From positions 558,001 to 622,000 of the forward strand of contig JAEHOE010000059.1 in NCBI GenBank assembly GCA_016858145.1: 64,000 nucleotides of DNA. The letters run 5' to 3'. Below are positions 53,041 through 64,000 of the stretch, in pieces. The notes under the pieces are model-generated. The model was not told the origin of the DNA. It searched no databases and was given only the letters and a program-made list of their open reading frames with translations. Numbering within the stretch: position 1 is the stretch's first letter; every line of letters starts with the position of its first letter. A program made the position numbers and the translations under genes. The DNA comes from Edaphochlamys debaryana. Taxonomy: Eukaryota > Chlorophyta > Chlorophyceae > Chlamydomonadales.

Positions 53041-54690
53041 ATGCAACGTGCAACTAGCCGGGTCTGGCCCACCAGCCGGATGCGACAGGGTATATCCCTT
53101 TCCCTCCCCCCAGCCCGTCATGTTGCATTTGCTGGCCTTGCTTTTCGCGTAACTCGTCTCCCGTGTCTCCTTTCCCCCCAGTCCGTCATCCTCAAGGTCG
53201 ACCGCGTGCCCGTGCCCGACGACTTTCTGTGAGGCGGCATGGCCTCCGTGCAGCGCACAAGCACCACCGCTACCTAGCCCTACGCGGAGGGGGTACCCGC
53301 GCCCGACGACTTCTTGTGAGGGGGGCAAGCAACGGAGCGCAAAGTCGGAGCTCGGAGGAGGAAAGTTACGTTCCAGGGCAGCGACCCCATACATGGGAAC
53401 CGGGCAGCCGCCGAGGGGCCTGTTGCACGTTGAGAAAGGGTTGGCGCGGTACGATGGGCGGCGAGGTAGCATGCACGCACAGGTGCCAGGTGACCAGAAC
53501 GCTGGATTGCGCGTTGCACAGCTGCAGGCGGCGGGTTGCCTGTGCTAGTGGCGGTTTGCCGGCAACGCTGGATCCCTTGATCCCAAGACTCCGCTTCAAC
53601 TTCTTAACGCCACATGCAGTCATGCGGGCCCCCGCTAGGCAAAAAGCGCCCCTTCGCCATAAACACGCATCGAGCTCCCGGGCATATCACAACACAGGCA
53701 AGCCTCCCTTCCCTTGGCAGCCCCGTGCAGCGATCCCAGCAATCGTGTATCGTGGCAGAACTGCAAGACTTGGCCATGATCGATCGGTGCTTGATCACGA
53801 TCAACAAGGGCCCCTCAATGTGCCCCGTAAAGCCCTTATGCCGCGAGGCACGGACCATCACGGCGGAATGACCGGCAAACACAAGGCCTGCCGCACGCTC
53901 GGCCGTGCACAGCCTGATGACCTCACCGCAACTCATGAACGCCCTCCCTGCCCCCCGAGTTAGGCCTGACCGCGCCTGACCCTGCCCTGTCCTCGACTTA
54001 GCCCTTACGCTGGCGTGACACCAATCCGTATCAGTAGCAGTCGTAGTGCACCGCGAAGGCAGCAAACACTCTCCTTACTAAGCCATCCACTCCTGTCCTA
54101 CTCCGCACCTCCCCTTGCCCGTGAAACGACAACAACAACACACGCCGCGAAAGGCCCCCCCGCGAACCACCCCCCGCAGACAACTGCCTTTCCCCGTGCA
54201 CTGGCCTCAACAGAATGGGCAAACTGGCAGGACCCCTGACGATGATACGCCACCGCGGCACCGACCCTCATGCCGCCCTCAACGCGGCAACCCCAAGGCC
54301 CGCACAGATCCCCGTACAAAGCAGGTCTACACAGCATGCCTACCGCAGTATGGCACAAATCTTAGTCAGGCTGGCAACGTTCAGACGGACCGCTTTAAGA
54401 TGCAACATCAACCTGATCTCCCTACAGTTTGAAACAGATGTTGCAAGCCCCCAGCGTCGTGCATTCCTTGGCCTTAGCCCTGCTTGATCCTGCTGCCGGC
54501 GGCCCCGCTTGCTCCTGGGCATCCACCGGCTTTTCCCGTCCTTATTCCCGTTCTGATACTGATACAACTATCAAACCACCTGCGCCACCTGCAGTCGCTG
54601 CCCGCGCCCTGCTTGGTCCTGCCCCTTGCTATGCTACTAGCTCCTCCTCCTGCTGCCCCGCCCGCCCCTCCTCCTGTTCCTCCTCCTCCT
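53041..54690. other. Mostly non-coding; one terminal-exon-like remnant
   Basis: At 53181-53232, after a pyrimidine-rich tract and acceptor (ccccccag), the frame reads SVILKVDRVPVPDDFL and stops. A second, diverged copy of the last 35 bp (VPAPDDFL, stop) follows at about 53293. This looks like a duplicated last-exon remnant of an unidentified gene. Nothing else was supported. Confidence 0.35.
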
Positions 54691-56852
54691 TCAGCCACGC
54701 CAGAACGTCTCCTTTGCAGCCCCCTCCCGCTGCAGCTGCAACCAGGCAGCGACTTCTGGCGCGTATGCGCCGGCGGCAGGCAGCTTCCGCACCGCCATCA
54801 GCGCCTCCCCCCAGTCCACGCAGCAGCCCTCGTCCAGCAGCCACTCCAGGGTGGCAATGGGGGCGCCCCGCTCGACGGCCCGGGTGAAGATGCCCTGGCT
54901 GGAAGGCCCAAAGGGCACGCCCGCCTCGTGAATCAGGGTCAGGATGCGCCACTCGCACCCACGGGAGCCGTATGGCTCGCCAATGGCCGCCATGTAGGGC
55001 TCACCGCAGGCCTGAGGCACATGGGGCAACCGACGGGTGCGGGGTCAGAGTTAGGTCGAGGTTCAGGGCTAGGACTAGACCCAGATTCAGGTTCAGGGTA
55101 ACGGCAATGGCAAGGGCTGGAACCGTAGGCATGGCAAGACCTCAAGGGTTTCGCGCCGTTGGGTCAAGATCAAGCGCCATAACCCCGTAGTGCCTCGCAT
55201 CCGTGTCCCTGCCTTCTGGGCTGCGGGTCCCGAGTGTGGCCTCCTGTGAGGAGCCTGGCCAACAGGCACCCCCTGCCTGCCTGAGGTGAGCCAGAGAAGC
55301 TAGATGCAAGGGCCAGGCTGGCCGGATGGAGTGCCACCCTCTGTGCCCAGTCCTACAAAACGCCGGACCGCCCCCCCCCATCTGCCTGGCTCACCGGCAT
55401 GGGGCAGCCCAGCTCCGCCAGAAGCTCCACGGCCGCCTCACAGCCCGAATAGGCGGCCGCTGACCAGGCTCCCTCCGACGTGGGGCAGCCGCGCTGCAGC
55501 AGCCAGCGCATCACCTCGACCGACCCGGACTTGGCTCCAGACGTGAAGAGCTCAGGCGTCAGCACGCGCGCCTCCGCCCAGTCCCACTCCTCCCAAGCCC
55601 ACTCCAGCACCGCCATGGCCCCACCGGCCGCGGCCCGATGCACCAAGTCCTTCAGCTCCAGGCAGCCAGCGGCATGGAGGGCCTGGAGCACGCCCAGGTG
55701 CTTGTCCTCCAGCTGGCCCGGGAAGACGTCCTCCGCTGTTGTGTCGGCCGCGGCTGGAGTCGCGCCCTCCTTCAGTAACCAGGCCACAGCGGCCGTGTAG
55801 CCGCCAAGGATGGCGAACGCCAGGGGCTCGCCTCCGCAGGAACGATTGACGGGGTGCCCCTTGCTCTTGAGCCATTCGAACCGCTCGCAGATGGACTCGC
55901 CCGGGAAGCGGCCGTGGACCGCGCGGAACGGAAGCGTCACGTAACAGCCGCCCTCACTGCTGTCGTTGTCACCTTCGCCGCCCTCGTTGTCATCGTTGTC
56001 TTGCGGCACCCGGGCGCCCTGCTCGATGAGCCAGTCGACCTTGCTGTGCCACTGCGGCTTGGGGTCACCGAGCGCCCCGACAAGGGCGTTGTGGAGGTCG
56101 TGCTCGTCCCACTCGTCTTCCCCGCGCCTGTTGAGCTCGCAGTGCTGCCGCCGCAGCCGCTGTGCTGACGCCAGGTCGAGGCCCTCCCAGGCGGCACACA
56201 TGAGCATATGTTCACGAAGCATCTCGGGGTCCTTCTCCAGCAGCCACTCCAGGATGCCGAGCTGACCGCCCTCGGCTGCGCACTGTGCCCCCTCCCGGAT
56301 GTAAACGCCGTCGCTGTGCTTGTCCAGGATCCACTCGCAAACCGCGCGCCGCCCTGCGTAGGCTGCCGCGCGGAAGGCGAGGTTGAGTGCGAAAGGCAGC
56401 CACTTGGCCAGGTGCTTGCAGGTCGCCAGCGCTCCGGCACGGGCCGCGGCGAGGAAGTCGTCCTGGCGGGGCGCGAGCCCCGTTGCCGCCAGCGCCAGCG
56501 CAAGGTTCGCCACCACGTCGCTGGCGGCAACCAGCGACACCAGCTTCTCGCGCTGGGCGCGGTTCAGGCTCTTGCACGACCCCGGCTGGGCCCAGCGCTG
56601 CTCGAACGCCCAGGGCGGCACGGGCTGGCTTAGGCGGAAGATGGCATCCTCCTTGAACAGCTCCGCTGCAGCCCTGTTCACGAACCGCAGGCAGACCACC
56701 TCATTTGGAGTCAGGTGCTTGGTGATATGCTGCAAGATGTCAGCAGTCCAGACGAGCGAGGGGTCGGGTCCACCATCGACAGCTGCGAGCGAGTTCGCCT
56801 CGACAGGTGCAGTGGCTTCGACACAACGCTTCTGGCTCTTAGCGATGTGCAT
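54691..56852 (-). CDS. F-box-like/ankyrin-repeat protein A, 592 aa, two exons
   Basis: On the minus strand, exon 1 runs from the ATG at 56852 to 55395 (486 codons) and exon 2 from 55011 to the TGA at 54691; the intron is phase 0. The N-terminal WTADILQHITKHLTPNEVVC then LRFVNRAAAELF resembles an F-box helix set. After a conserved VPPWAFEQRWAQPGSCKSLN segment come degenerate ankyrin-type units (GALATCKHLAKWLPF, AAYAGRRAVCEWILD, GGQLGILEWLLEK, GYTAAVAWLLKEGA, GGAMAVLEWAWEEW, GSVEVMRWLLQRGC, GCEAAVELLAELGC, RGAPIATLEWLLDEGC). F-box proteins are substrate adaptors of SCF ubiquitin ligases; that role is inference. A longer TTG-initiated frame to 56915 was not used. Confidence 0.75.
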
Positions 56853-58416
56853 AGCGTCGGTTGAGAGGGCAGGAAATGCGAGGCTGTGGGGTCGCAAGAA
56901 GCGTTTTGGCGCCAATGCTCTTCCCGTGTGTTGAGCAGCCTTTCTACCAGAGTGATGAGGAAGAGCACTATGTCTGCTTGAGTGCAGAGCGCGATAGCTC
57001 AGGGCCTTTCCCTCATGGAGCGTGCCGCCAGGTGCCGCCGTGTATGCGCTTCCTCACCCTGTCTCCCCTCCAGCCCCCCCGGCTCTGAGCTCAGATTCAC
57101 GTGAGCCCGCCCAGCTCCGGCAGGCCGGTGCCCTTGCTTCAAGTCCCCCCCTCCAGTTCCGCATGCGCAGGCAACAGCAATTATACTATCCCTCTGCCGG
57201 CGGTGCGCTTCCTCCTACCTCCCCTCTGAATACCGGGACTACGGGAGCCCGCTGCTCAATGCTTTGCCCCGGCACCCGGCTGGTCCCTCCACATACCAAC
57301 TTTGCCGCGCTTTGCCTGCCCTGTTGCGCTGGCTCACCTGGCTGGCTATGGGACGCAACCCCGGGCAGCCCTGGGCAGGCGTGCGATCCTCTCGAGGGCA
57401 CTGATTGCTGTACTCTATCCTTACACGCAAGCCAGGTTGTTCCCCCTCATGTATGCGCTCAGCGGCAGCAAACGGTGGCCTCTGGCCGGTTGTACGCTTC
57501 CACCTTCCCTCTGAATTACGGGAGCCCGCTGTACAATGCTTGTGCTTGCCCCGGCACTTTGCCAAGCTTTGCCTCTGCCCTGTTGCGCTGGCTGGCTATG
57601 GGTGCATGCTCCCGGGCAGGCGTGCAACCCTCTCGAGGGCACTGATTACTCTATCCTTGCACGCAAGCCACCCGACGCAAGCCGTCCCCCCTCATGTATG
57701 CACGCAGCGCCACACATCAAACACGTAAAGCCTCAACCACACACCACCGCGCGGGAGGCCGGCATGCAGCCCGCAGCGCCAAGCAGCGAACAGCGTCACG
57801 GACTTGACCAGCTGAGTCCCCTGCCACGCGGCAGCAAACGGTGGCCATGACCATCATGATTGTTATAGAGGCATGCGACCGACCGTGAGCCGCCACTGTA
57901 CGACGGGTCCACTCCGATATATATGGGTCCCAACCAGCAAGCCGCACACGGCAGATCCTCCGCCAAGTGCGCCAGACGCCAGTGTCGCTCGCTACCTCGC
58001 GCAAACTTTGCCCTCGGCCGTACTTGCCCGGTGGACCGCAGACACCTCTCCCGGTGCCTCCGGCCCATAAAGGCCTGAGCCCGTCTCCGGATTCCGTTTC
58101 CAACACCCTCCTCAGCTCCAGCTCCCCACAGTCCGCAAGCATTTAGCCTAGACAGCAAGCTTCAAGCACGACCCCCTAGAAAGTCAAAACCCAACGCATC
58201 CGCAAACGCCCAAACATCATCTCTGCCATCGGACACGCATCTCCTCACCGGAGTGCACTGCCCCCAGACGGCACCACCCTCGCCCCGGGCCACCCAGAAG
58301 CAACAGCGAAGAGAATCCAGAGGATAACATGCACCGAATTCGCATAGTCCACATCGCCTGATACCCCGTTCCCCTACTTACTACAACGTGTTGCTTGCTT
58401 GCTACGCTTTCTGCTT
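56853..58416. other. Region between the two ankyrin genes, mostly tandem repeat
   Basis: No gene is supported. Aside from the repeat at 57010-57700, the sequence holds the 3' flank of paralogue B and the 5' flank of paralogue A. Confidence 0.5.
57010..57700 (+). repeat. Degenerate 210-290 bp tandem repeat
   Basis: Two to three diverged units share CCCTCTGAATWMCGGGA, GCGTGCRAYCCTCTCGAGGG and CGCAAGCCA. Lengths vary between units because of deletions. Confidence 0.65.
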
Positions 58417-60423
58417 CTACGTCCGCTGCTGCAGCGCCCACTCCTCCTGCTGATGCTCTAGCCACGCCAGGACGTCGGCCTTTCTGTCCTCGAAAGGCTC
58501 TAGGGACTCGTCGTGCTTTTCTACCGCATCCCGTGCCTCCCCCAATTCCGCGCAGCAGCCCTGTGCCAGCAGCCACTCCAGGGTGGCAATGGGGGCGCCC
58601 CGCTCAACGGCCCGGGTGAAGATGCCCTGGCTGGAAGGCCCAAAGGGCACGCCCGCCTTCCGGAGCAGCGGCAGGATGCGCCACTCCCGCCCACGGGGCA
58701 GGCCTGGATGACCGATGGCCGCCATGTAGGGCAGCCCGCAGGCCTGAGGGCACATGGGACAAGCACGGGTGCGGGGTCAGGGCCAGGGCCAGCGCTCACG
58801 CAACACAGCAAAATAGCCGTGCGCATGGCATGGAGGGTTCCCCTTCCGGCCGTGATCAAATCTGATGCAATTGCGGCGCCCCTGCCTGTGACCTGTGGCC
58901 GTCCCCCCCAAACAGCTGCTCGGAGGGTGGCATAAGCTGGTCAGTCTGAGTTGTCCTGACACGCAAAGAGACCGCCACGCAGCCCTCCGCTCTGCCTGGC
59001 TCACCGGCATGGGGCAGCCCAGCTCCGCCAGAAGGTCCACGGCCGCCTCACAGCCCGATTTGGCAGCCGCCGACCAGGCTCCCTCGGACATGGGGCAGCC
59101 GCGCTGCAGCAGCCAGCGCATCATCTCGACCGACCCGGACTTGGCTCCGGACGCGAAGAGCTCTGGCGTCAGCACGGCCGCTGCCGCCCAGTCCCACTCC
59201 TCCCAAGCCCACTCCAGCACCGCCATGGCCCCACCGGCCGCGGCCTGGTGCACGAAGTCCTTCAGCTCCAGGCAGCCAGCGGCGTTGAGGGCCCCGAGAA
59301 CGCCCAGGTGCTTGTCGTCCAGCTGGCTTAGCAGCAGCCCGCTGCTGACTATGTCCGCAGCGTCCGGAATCGCGCCCTGCGCCAGGAGCCAGGCCACCGC
59401 GGCCGTGCAGCAGCCGAAGATTGCGTAACCAAGGTGCTCTCCTCCGCTGTCCACAGGCCTCAACGGATAACCGATGCTCCTGAGCCACTCGAACCTCTCA
59501 CAGACGGCCTCGTCGGGGAGCTGGCGGTAGCCGGCGAGGCTCGAGACTTGGGTGTACCAGCCGCCGTCACATTCCTCATCCTCATCTTCCGGCACCTCGG
59601 CGCCCTGCTCCAGCAGCCACTCCACCTTGCTGCGCCACTGCGGCGTGGGGTCATGGAGGGCCGAGGCGAGGGCTGCGCTGAGCTCATCGGGCTCCCAATC
59701 GTCCTCCGGCGCCAGGCCGTTGAGCTCGCAATGCTGCCTGTGCACCCGCCGTGCTGTGGGCAGGTCAAAGCCCTCCCAGGCAGCGAACATCAGCTCATCT
59801 GCGGCGAGCATGCTGGGTTGCTTCTCCAGCAGCCACTCCATGATGGACAGCTGACCGCCTTTAGCCGCATGCTTTGCGGCTATCCAGATGTCACGGGCCG
59901 AGATGCTGGCAGCCCCATCCTCCAGGATCCACTCGCAGACCACGCGCCGCCCTGCGTAGGCTGCCGTGCGGAAGGCGATGTTGAGTGCGAAAGGCAGCCG
60001 CTCGGCTAGGTGCTTGCAGGTCGCCAGCGCTCCGGCACGGGCCGCGGCGTCCAGGTCTTCAGAGCGGGGCGCGAGGCCCGCTGCCGCCAGCGCCACCTCC
60101 AGGTTCGCGACCACGTCGCTGGCGGCGACCAGCGACACCAGCTTGTCGCGCTGGGCCCGGTTCAGACTCCTGCACGACCCCGGCTGGGCCCAGCGCTGCT
60201 CGAACGCCCAGGGCGGCACGGGCTGGCTGAGGCAGATCGCGGCATGCTCCCTGAAGTGGTCCGCGGTCGCTTTGCTGATTGGCCTCAGGAGCGCGAGCTC
60301 GTTGTCATTCAGGTGCTTGGCGACATGGTGCAGTATGTCAGGGACCCAGACGAGCGAGGCGTCCGCGCAGTCCGTAGCATCGCGGTCCACAGCCCCCAGA
60401 GACTCGGAGCGGGCTAACATCAT
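58417..60423 (-). CDS. F-box-like/ankyrin-repeat protein B, 581 aa, two exons
   Basis: On the minus strand, exon 1 runs from the ATG at 60423 to 59005 (473 codons) and exon 2 from 58743 to the TAG at 58417. The intron has the same position and phase as in the neighbouring paralogue (GCPMP|gtgagcc). The start is MMLARSESLGAVDRDATD. An F-box-like segment (WVPDILHHVAKHLNDNELAL), the same VPPWAFEQRWAQPGSC block and the same ankyrin-type unit series follow. A block of GA/GD-rich codons differs (EVPEDEDEECDGGWYT). Tandem duplication is clear from collinear similarity along the whole length. Confidence 0.75.
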
Positions 60424-60566
60424 TCAGCACCAGCTCTTTCAGAAAGCGATCCTGGACTCACGTCGTGGCAGGACTACAGGACTTCCGTCATGATCAATTG
60501 CTGCTTGCTTCAAGCGACGCAGTTTAGTTGCGCATGTGTGCAGTCACAAAGCATAGCGACTGTGTG

Positions 60567-63500
60567 AAGCAGCGATTACAGTGGCGAGGGATCGCAACCC
60601 ACTCGCAATGGCCTGATTGTGCCAGACCGCACACTGCATGCCCCGATATCGTTCGGGAGCTGCCGATGGATAGCCAGGAATGCCAGAGTGTCAGAGTCGC
60701 AGGACAGGCCGAACACCAACAACGCCAGGGCACAGCGTGCCAAAACACAACGCACTAGAGCGGCCCGCGATACACCACCTCGCCCTCCGCGGAAGCCGCC
60801 AGAAAAGGATGCACAACAGACACACGGTCCCACTGGGGGGGAGGAAGCTGCAGGGCAGCAAAGCCCCGAAGGCGGGCCCAAAAATCAGCGACAGCAAGAG
60901 CAGATACGCGGGCAAGGACCCCCGCAGAGACAACAGGAGCACGAACCCCATGAAGGACAGGCCGTGACGCAAACAGGGACCGCCGCCCACACTCCATAGC
61001 GGACACGGCAGCAAGCACAACAACATCCCAAACCACGGACGACAGCCCAGGGGGGCAGGCGGCAAGCCACAACTGAAAGGGAGTAACTGGAGCCCCAACA
61101 GTCGCCGAGAGGACAGAGACGACACCATGCGCGACAGGGCAGCCCCAAAAGTGATGCCAGCGGGCAGAGCCCCTCCCCGAGGGATCGACCATGGGGGCGC
61201 CACACGCACACACAGGCGGGACCAGTGCGCGCGCATGCAAGGGGAACGCGGGGAAGCCATCGAGGGCCAGCCGCCAGAGGGCTTCCTTGTGACAGTTGTC
61301 CCACTTGAGCGCCCAGAGACGAGACAGAGTAGACTGGAGGGTGGCGAGGGCGAGGGCCACCGGGGGAGTGAGGGCCGCCGGGGCGCCAAGGCCGGCAGGC
61401 GGGGGCGGGAGCAGCGCAAGGGAGGAGCAGAAGGCGACATGGCGGGCCCGCAGGGCAGCCCGGGCCGGGCCCAGCTGGAGGGACGTGGCAATCTTGACTG
61501 TAAGGGCGCCAAGGGAGACGGCGGTGCCGCCAGGGAGGCGCCACCCAAGCGAGCGAATGAGGCGGGCACAGGCATCCGCAGTGGACGGGGGGGGGCCAAC
61601 CCCCGGGGAGGCAGCCGCAGCCCGAGTTGCGGCCACCCATGCGGGCGGGATGCACGTGAACACGAGCTGAAGGGACGGGAGGCCCGTGTCGAAGGCGCGG
61701 AGCGGAAGGGGCAGGGCGGAGAGGGGGAGGGCGAGGGCGTCCAAGAGGCGCTGGCGATAGGAGGCGGCGACAGCAAGCCGGTACGGAGGGCACGCACGGA
61801 GCGGGGCGGCACCAGCCCACTGCGCGGCGAGAGGCGCCATCGCATCCCACGTCCGCACCGCGTCCGCGACGGTGGCGAAGCCACGGACCGAGCGCCAGAG
61901 CGGGCAGCGCTGCTCCAGGCCGCAGCCCGCCGCGTCCGCCAGGAAGGGGTTGCCGAAGAGCGGGGCAGCCGCACACCACGGCCCCGCAGCAGGCGCCGAG
62001 AGAGAGCGGATGGGCGGGAGGAAGGAGAAGGCGCGGACGAGCTGCCGAAGGGCCGGGGACGACGGGAGGGGCAGCTTGCCGAGGCGGTAGACGGCGGGCC
62101 GGGGCCCCCCCACGGGCGGCGGGGAGGGGCGGCCAGCCGTGAGGAGGCATAAGGGGTGGAACTGAGGGTGGAGGCGGCGGAGGAGCGCGTGCGCCACGGG
62201 GATCCAGAGCGGCCGGGTGCGCAGCAAGCCGGGAACGCTGCCCAGCACGCAGCGAGCGGCGGCGACAGCATGGCGAGCCCGGACGTGCTCGGGGAGGGGC
62301 AGGAGGCCCATGCCGCCGGCGGCAGGGGGGAGGGCCAGGGAGGCGTGGCCCAGGCCGACCAGCCAGGCGTGGGGGCGGGCAGCATGGGCGGCGGGGGTGG
62401 AGCGCCGGTCGACCAGCGCGGCGGTGAAGCGCACGAGGTCGGCGAGGGCAGCGCCAGCGGGGAGGCCAAGGAACTCCGCGAGGTACAGGAGCTTGCTAAG
62501 GCCGTACCCAGAAGCGGCGAAGGCACGGCCAAAGGCGGAGAGGGGGAGGGCGGCGACCAGCGTGTAGGCTCGCCAGACACCAGCGAGGCGGCCAGGCCAG
62601 GGGGAGGGGGCGCCGGGGCCGCTGGGGAACGGGACACCCAGCGCCACAGCCGACGCGACGACGCGTGGGGGAGGCGCGGGCGGGGCGGACGGGATGGGCG
62701 GGGGGGCAGGTGGGAGGACGCCGGCGGGGACGGGGGGAGGAGGCGGCGGGGTCCTCGCACCGCGGCCACGGGAGGTGGGCGACGGTGAGCGGCGGCGGCG
62801 GCGGGACGGGGGAGGGGCGGCAGGGGCCGGGGCGGCCACAGCAGGGGCCGCCGCAGGGGCCGCAGGCAGCGGGGGAGGGGGAGCGGGTGCACCAACACAG
62901 AGGTACTTGACCTTGTCCAGATTCAGCCGCTGCCCCGACGCTGCCCCAAAGGTGTCCATGTGGGCGAGGAAGGCGGGGATGGCCGCCAGGGAGGGGAGGA
63001 CGGGCTGGCCGTCGTCAGCGTACTGGGCTGCAGTGATGGTGAGGCCGTCAAGGGTGATGCCAACGTGGTTGGACTTGAGCCACGAGAGGAGCGCCTGGGC
63101 AATAAAGAGGTATAGCAGGGGGGAGAGAGGGCAGCCCTGCCGGACGCCGGCGGCAATGGGGACGGGGGCAGAGGTGTAGCCGTTGACCAGGGCGGACGAG
63201 CGGGCCCCAGCCAGCAGGGTCCACGCCCAGGACAGGAGGCCAGGGCCGGCCCCAGTGGTGGCCATGGCGGCGAGGAGGAAGCCGCGATCAATGGTGTCGT
63301 ACGCCTTGTAGAAGTCCAGGAACGCGACCACTGCGGAGCCGCCGGACGCAGCGAGGAGCTCGGGCAGGAGTTGCAGGAGCAAGACATTGTCGGCAATGAG
63401 CCGGTCCGGGAGGTAGGCGGTTTGCTCTGGGTCCAAGCAGGCCCCAAGGAGGGGCGACAGGCGGCGACTCAGGACGCGGGCAAGGGTGCGGTAGTCGGTG

Positions 63501-64000
63501 TCCAGGAGGGTGATGGGGCGATAGTTGGCGGCGTCGGCAGGATCCGGGGGACGGGCGGGATCGGGGCCGGCCTTGGGGAGGCTGACGATAACGCCGTCGA
63601 GGAAGCCAGCTGGCAGAGCGCCTGTGGCGCCAATGGCGGAGAAGAGGCGGGCGAGGATGGGAGAGAAGGTGCCGGAGAAGCTGTGATACAGGCCAGGCGG
63701 GAGCCCGTCCCGCCCAGGAGAGGCGGCGGGGCGAGCGGCCGCCAGCGAGGCGGCGACCTCGTCGGCGGAGACAAGGAAGGAGCCGGCAGCCGCCGCCCCC
63801 GCCGGGTCCAGGCGAACCCCGGAGGCCTGCAGCGCCGCAAGGACCTGGGCACGGGCGCCGGGATTGGGGGCGGGCGCCGAGCAGACGCGCTGCCAGAAGG
63901 CAGCGACCACTGCAGGGAGCCGGCGGGGGTCGGTCACGTAGGTGCCGTCGGGGCAGCGCAGGGCGGTGACAGGGGGGGCGGCAGCGTGGGGACGCAGGTG
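60567..64000 (-). mobile_element. L1-type LINE, copy 3, running off the window
   Basis: Over 99% identical by eye to copy 1 wherever they overlap, and it retains the full 3' end (ccctcgccac, then TGTAATCGCTG on the minus strand). TGTAA is the host poly(A) signal, so the element appears to use it for its own 3' end. Confidence 0.9.
60755..64000 (-). CDS. LINE copy 3 ORF2, reverse transcriptase and C-terminal part, 5' end outside window
   Basis: The frame is open from the window edge to the TAG at 60755-60757. It covers the RT blocks (ANYRPITLLDTDY, FLDFYKAYDTID, GVRQGCPLSPLLY, YADDG), a Pro-rich insert and the CACGAP...HHFWGCPVAHG zinc-knuckle-like motif. It lacks the 2-nt deletion of copy 1, so over this span it is the most intact LINE in the window and could encode a working RT if its 5' part is also intact. 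Confidence 0.88.
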   Translation of the reverse strand, partial: HLRPHAAAPPVTALRCPDGTYVTDPRRLPAVVAAFWQRVCSAPAPNPGARAQVLAALQASGVRLDPAGAAAAGSFLVSADEVAASLAAARPAASPGRDGLPPGLYHSFSGTFSPILARLFSAIGATGALPAGFLDGVIVSLPKAGPDPARPPDPADAANYRPITLLDTDYRTLARVLSRRLSPLLGACLDPEQTAYLPDRLIADNVLLLQLLPELLAASGGSAVVAFLDFYKAYDTIDRGFLLAAMATTGAGPGLLSWAWTLLAGARSSALVNGYTSAPVPIAAGVRQGCPLSPLLYLFIAQALLSWLKSNHVGITLDGLTITAAQYADDGQPVLPSLAAIPAFLAHMDTFGAASGQRLNLDKVKYLCVGAPAPPPPLPAAPAAAPAVAAPAPAAPPPSRRRRRSPSPTSRGRGARTPPPPPPVPAGVLPPAPPPIPSAPPAPPPRVVASAVALGVPFPSGPGAPSPWPGRLAGVWRAYTLVAALPLSAFGRAFAASGYGLSKLLYLAEFLGLPAGAALADLVRFTAALVDRRSTPAAHAARPHAWLVGLGHASLALPPAAGGMGLLPLPEHVRARHAVAAARCVLGSVPGLLRTRPLWIPVAHALLRRLHPQFHPLCLLTAGRPSPPPVGGPRPAVYRLGKLPLPSSPALRQLVRAFSFLPPIRSLSAPAAGPWCAAAPLFGNPFLADAAGCGLEQRCPLWRSVRGFATVADAVRTWDAMAPLAAQWAGAAPLRACPPYRLAVAASYRQRLLDALALPLSALPLPLRAFDTGLPSLQLVFTCIPPAWVAATRAAAASPGVGPPPSTADACARLIRSLGWRLPGGTAVSLGALTVKIATSLQLGPARAALRARHVAFCSSLALLPPPPAGLGAPAALTPPVALALATLQSTLSRLWALKWDNCHKEALWRLALDGFPAFPLHARALVPPVCACGAPMVDPSGRGSARWHHFWGCPVAHGVVSVLSATVGAPVTPFQLWLAACPPGLSSVVWDVVVLAAVSAMECGRRSLFASRPVLHGVRAPVVSAGVLARVSALAVADFWARLRGFAALQLPPPQWDRVSVVHPFLAASAEGEVVYRGPL

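Overview
The window looks like nuclear DNA of a volvocine (chlamydomonadalean) green alga. It is GC-rich and intron-dense, with GTGAG-type donors and GCAG acceptors. Other pointers are a Ser/Pro linker typical of algal extracellular proteins, a flagellar microtubule-inner-protein homologue, and TGTAA poly(A) signals. No prokaryotic or organellar features were seen. All gene models are hand-spliced from the sequence; no search was run.

Left third (1-18.5 kb) is ordinary host DNA. It holds the 3' part of a coiled-coil protein gene (1-2666), a 13-exon secreted calcineurin-like metallophosphoesterase (3986-8009), a small FAP141/CFAP141-like axonemal gene on the minus strand (9772-10726, with one apparent frameshift), and, divergent from it, a 10-exon translation initiation factor eIF4B gene (11325-17430).

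The middle (19-53 kb) is dominated by mobile and rearranged DNA. It contains: (i) two pieces of a Fanzor/TnpB-like RNA-guided-nuclease-type gene (19285-20177 and 25862-26008), each with the same 53-bp repeat just upstream; (ii) between them, on the minus strand, a gene with the HxD...H...R pattern of TET/JBP-type 2-oxoglutarate dioxygenases, cut off by a dispersed repeat; (iii) a mirror-image duplication of a two-gene cassette (a 1.33-kb repeat carrying a small ORF, plus a PD-(D/E)XK-like nuclease gene) at 26.4-29.9 kb and 41.3-53.0 kb; (iv) in the centre of that mirror, one near full-length and one 5'-truncated L1-type LINE, and a 725-bp hAT-type non-autonomous element with a perfect 8-bp target duplication; (v) a PHD-finger gene with a frameshift, two satellite arrays, and a KDZ-family transposase gene whose 90-bp exon has been amplified to four copies inside a 233-bp tandem repeat.

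The right end (53-64 kb) holds two tandem paralogous F-box-like/ankyrin-repeat genes on the minus strand and a third LINE copy that runs off the window. KDZ transposons and TET/JBP dioxygenases are known to travel together in some fungal and algal genomes, so finding both within 25 kb, with Fanzor fragments, marks this as a TE-associated DNA-modification and nuclease neighbourhood. Most of these genes show decay (frameshifts, truncation, lost catalytic residues), while the LINE copies and the amplified exon look recent.
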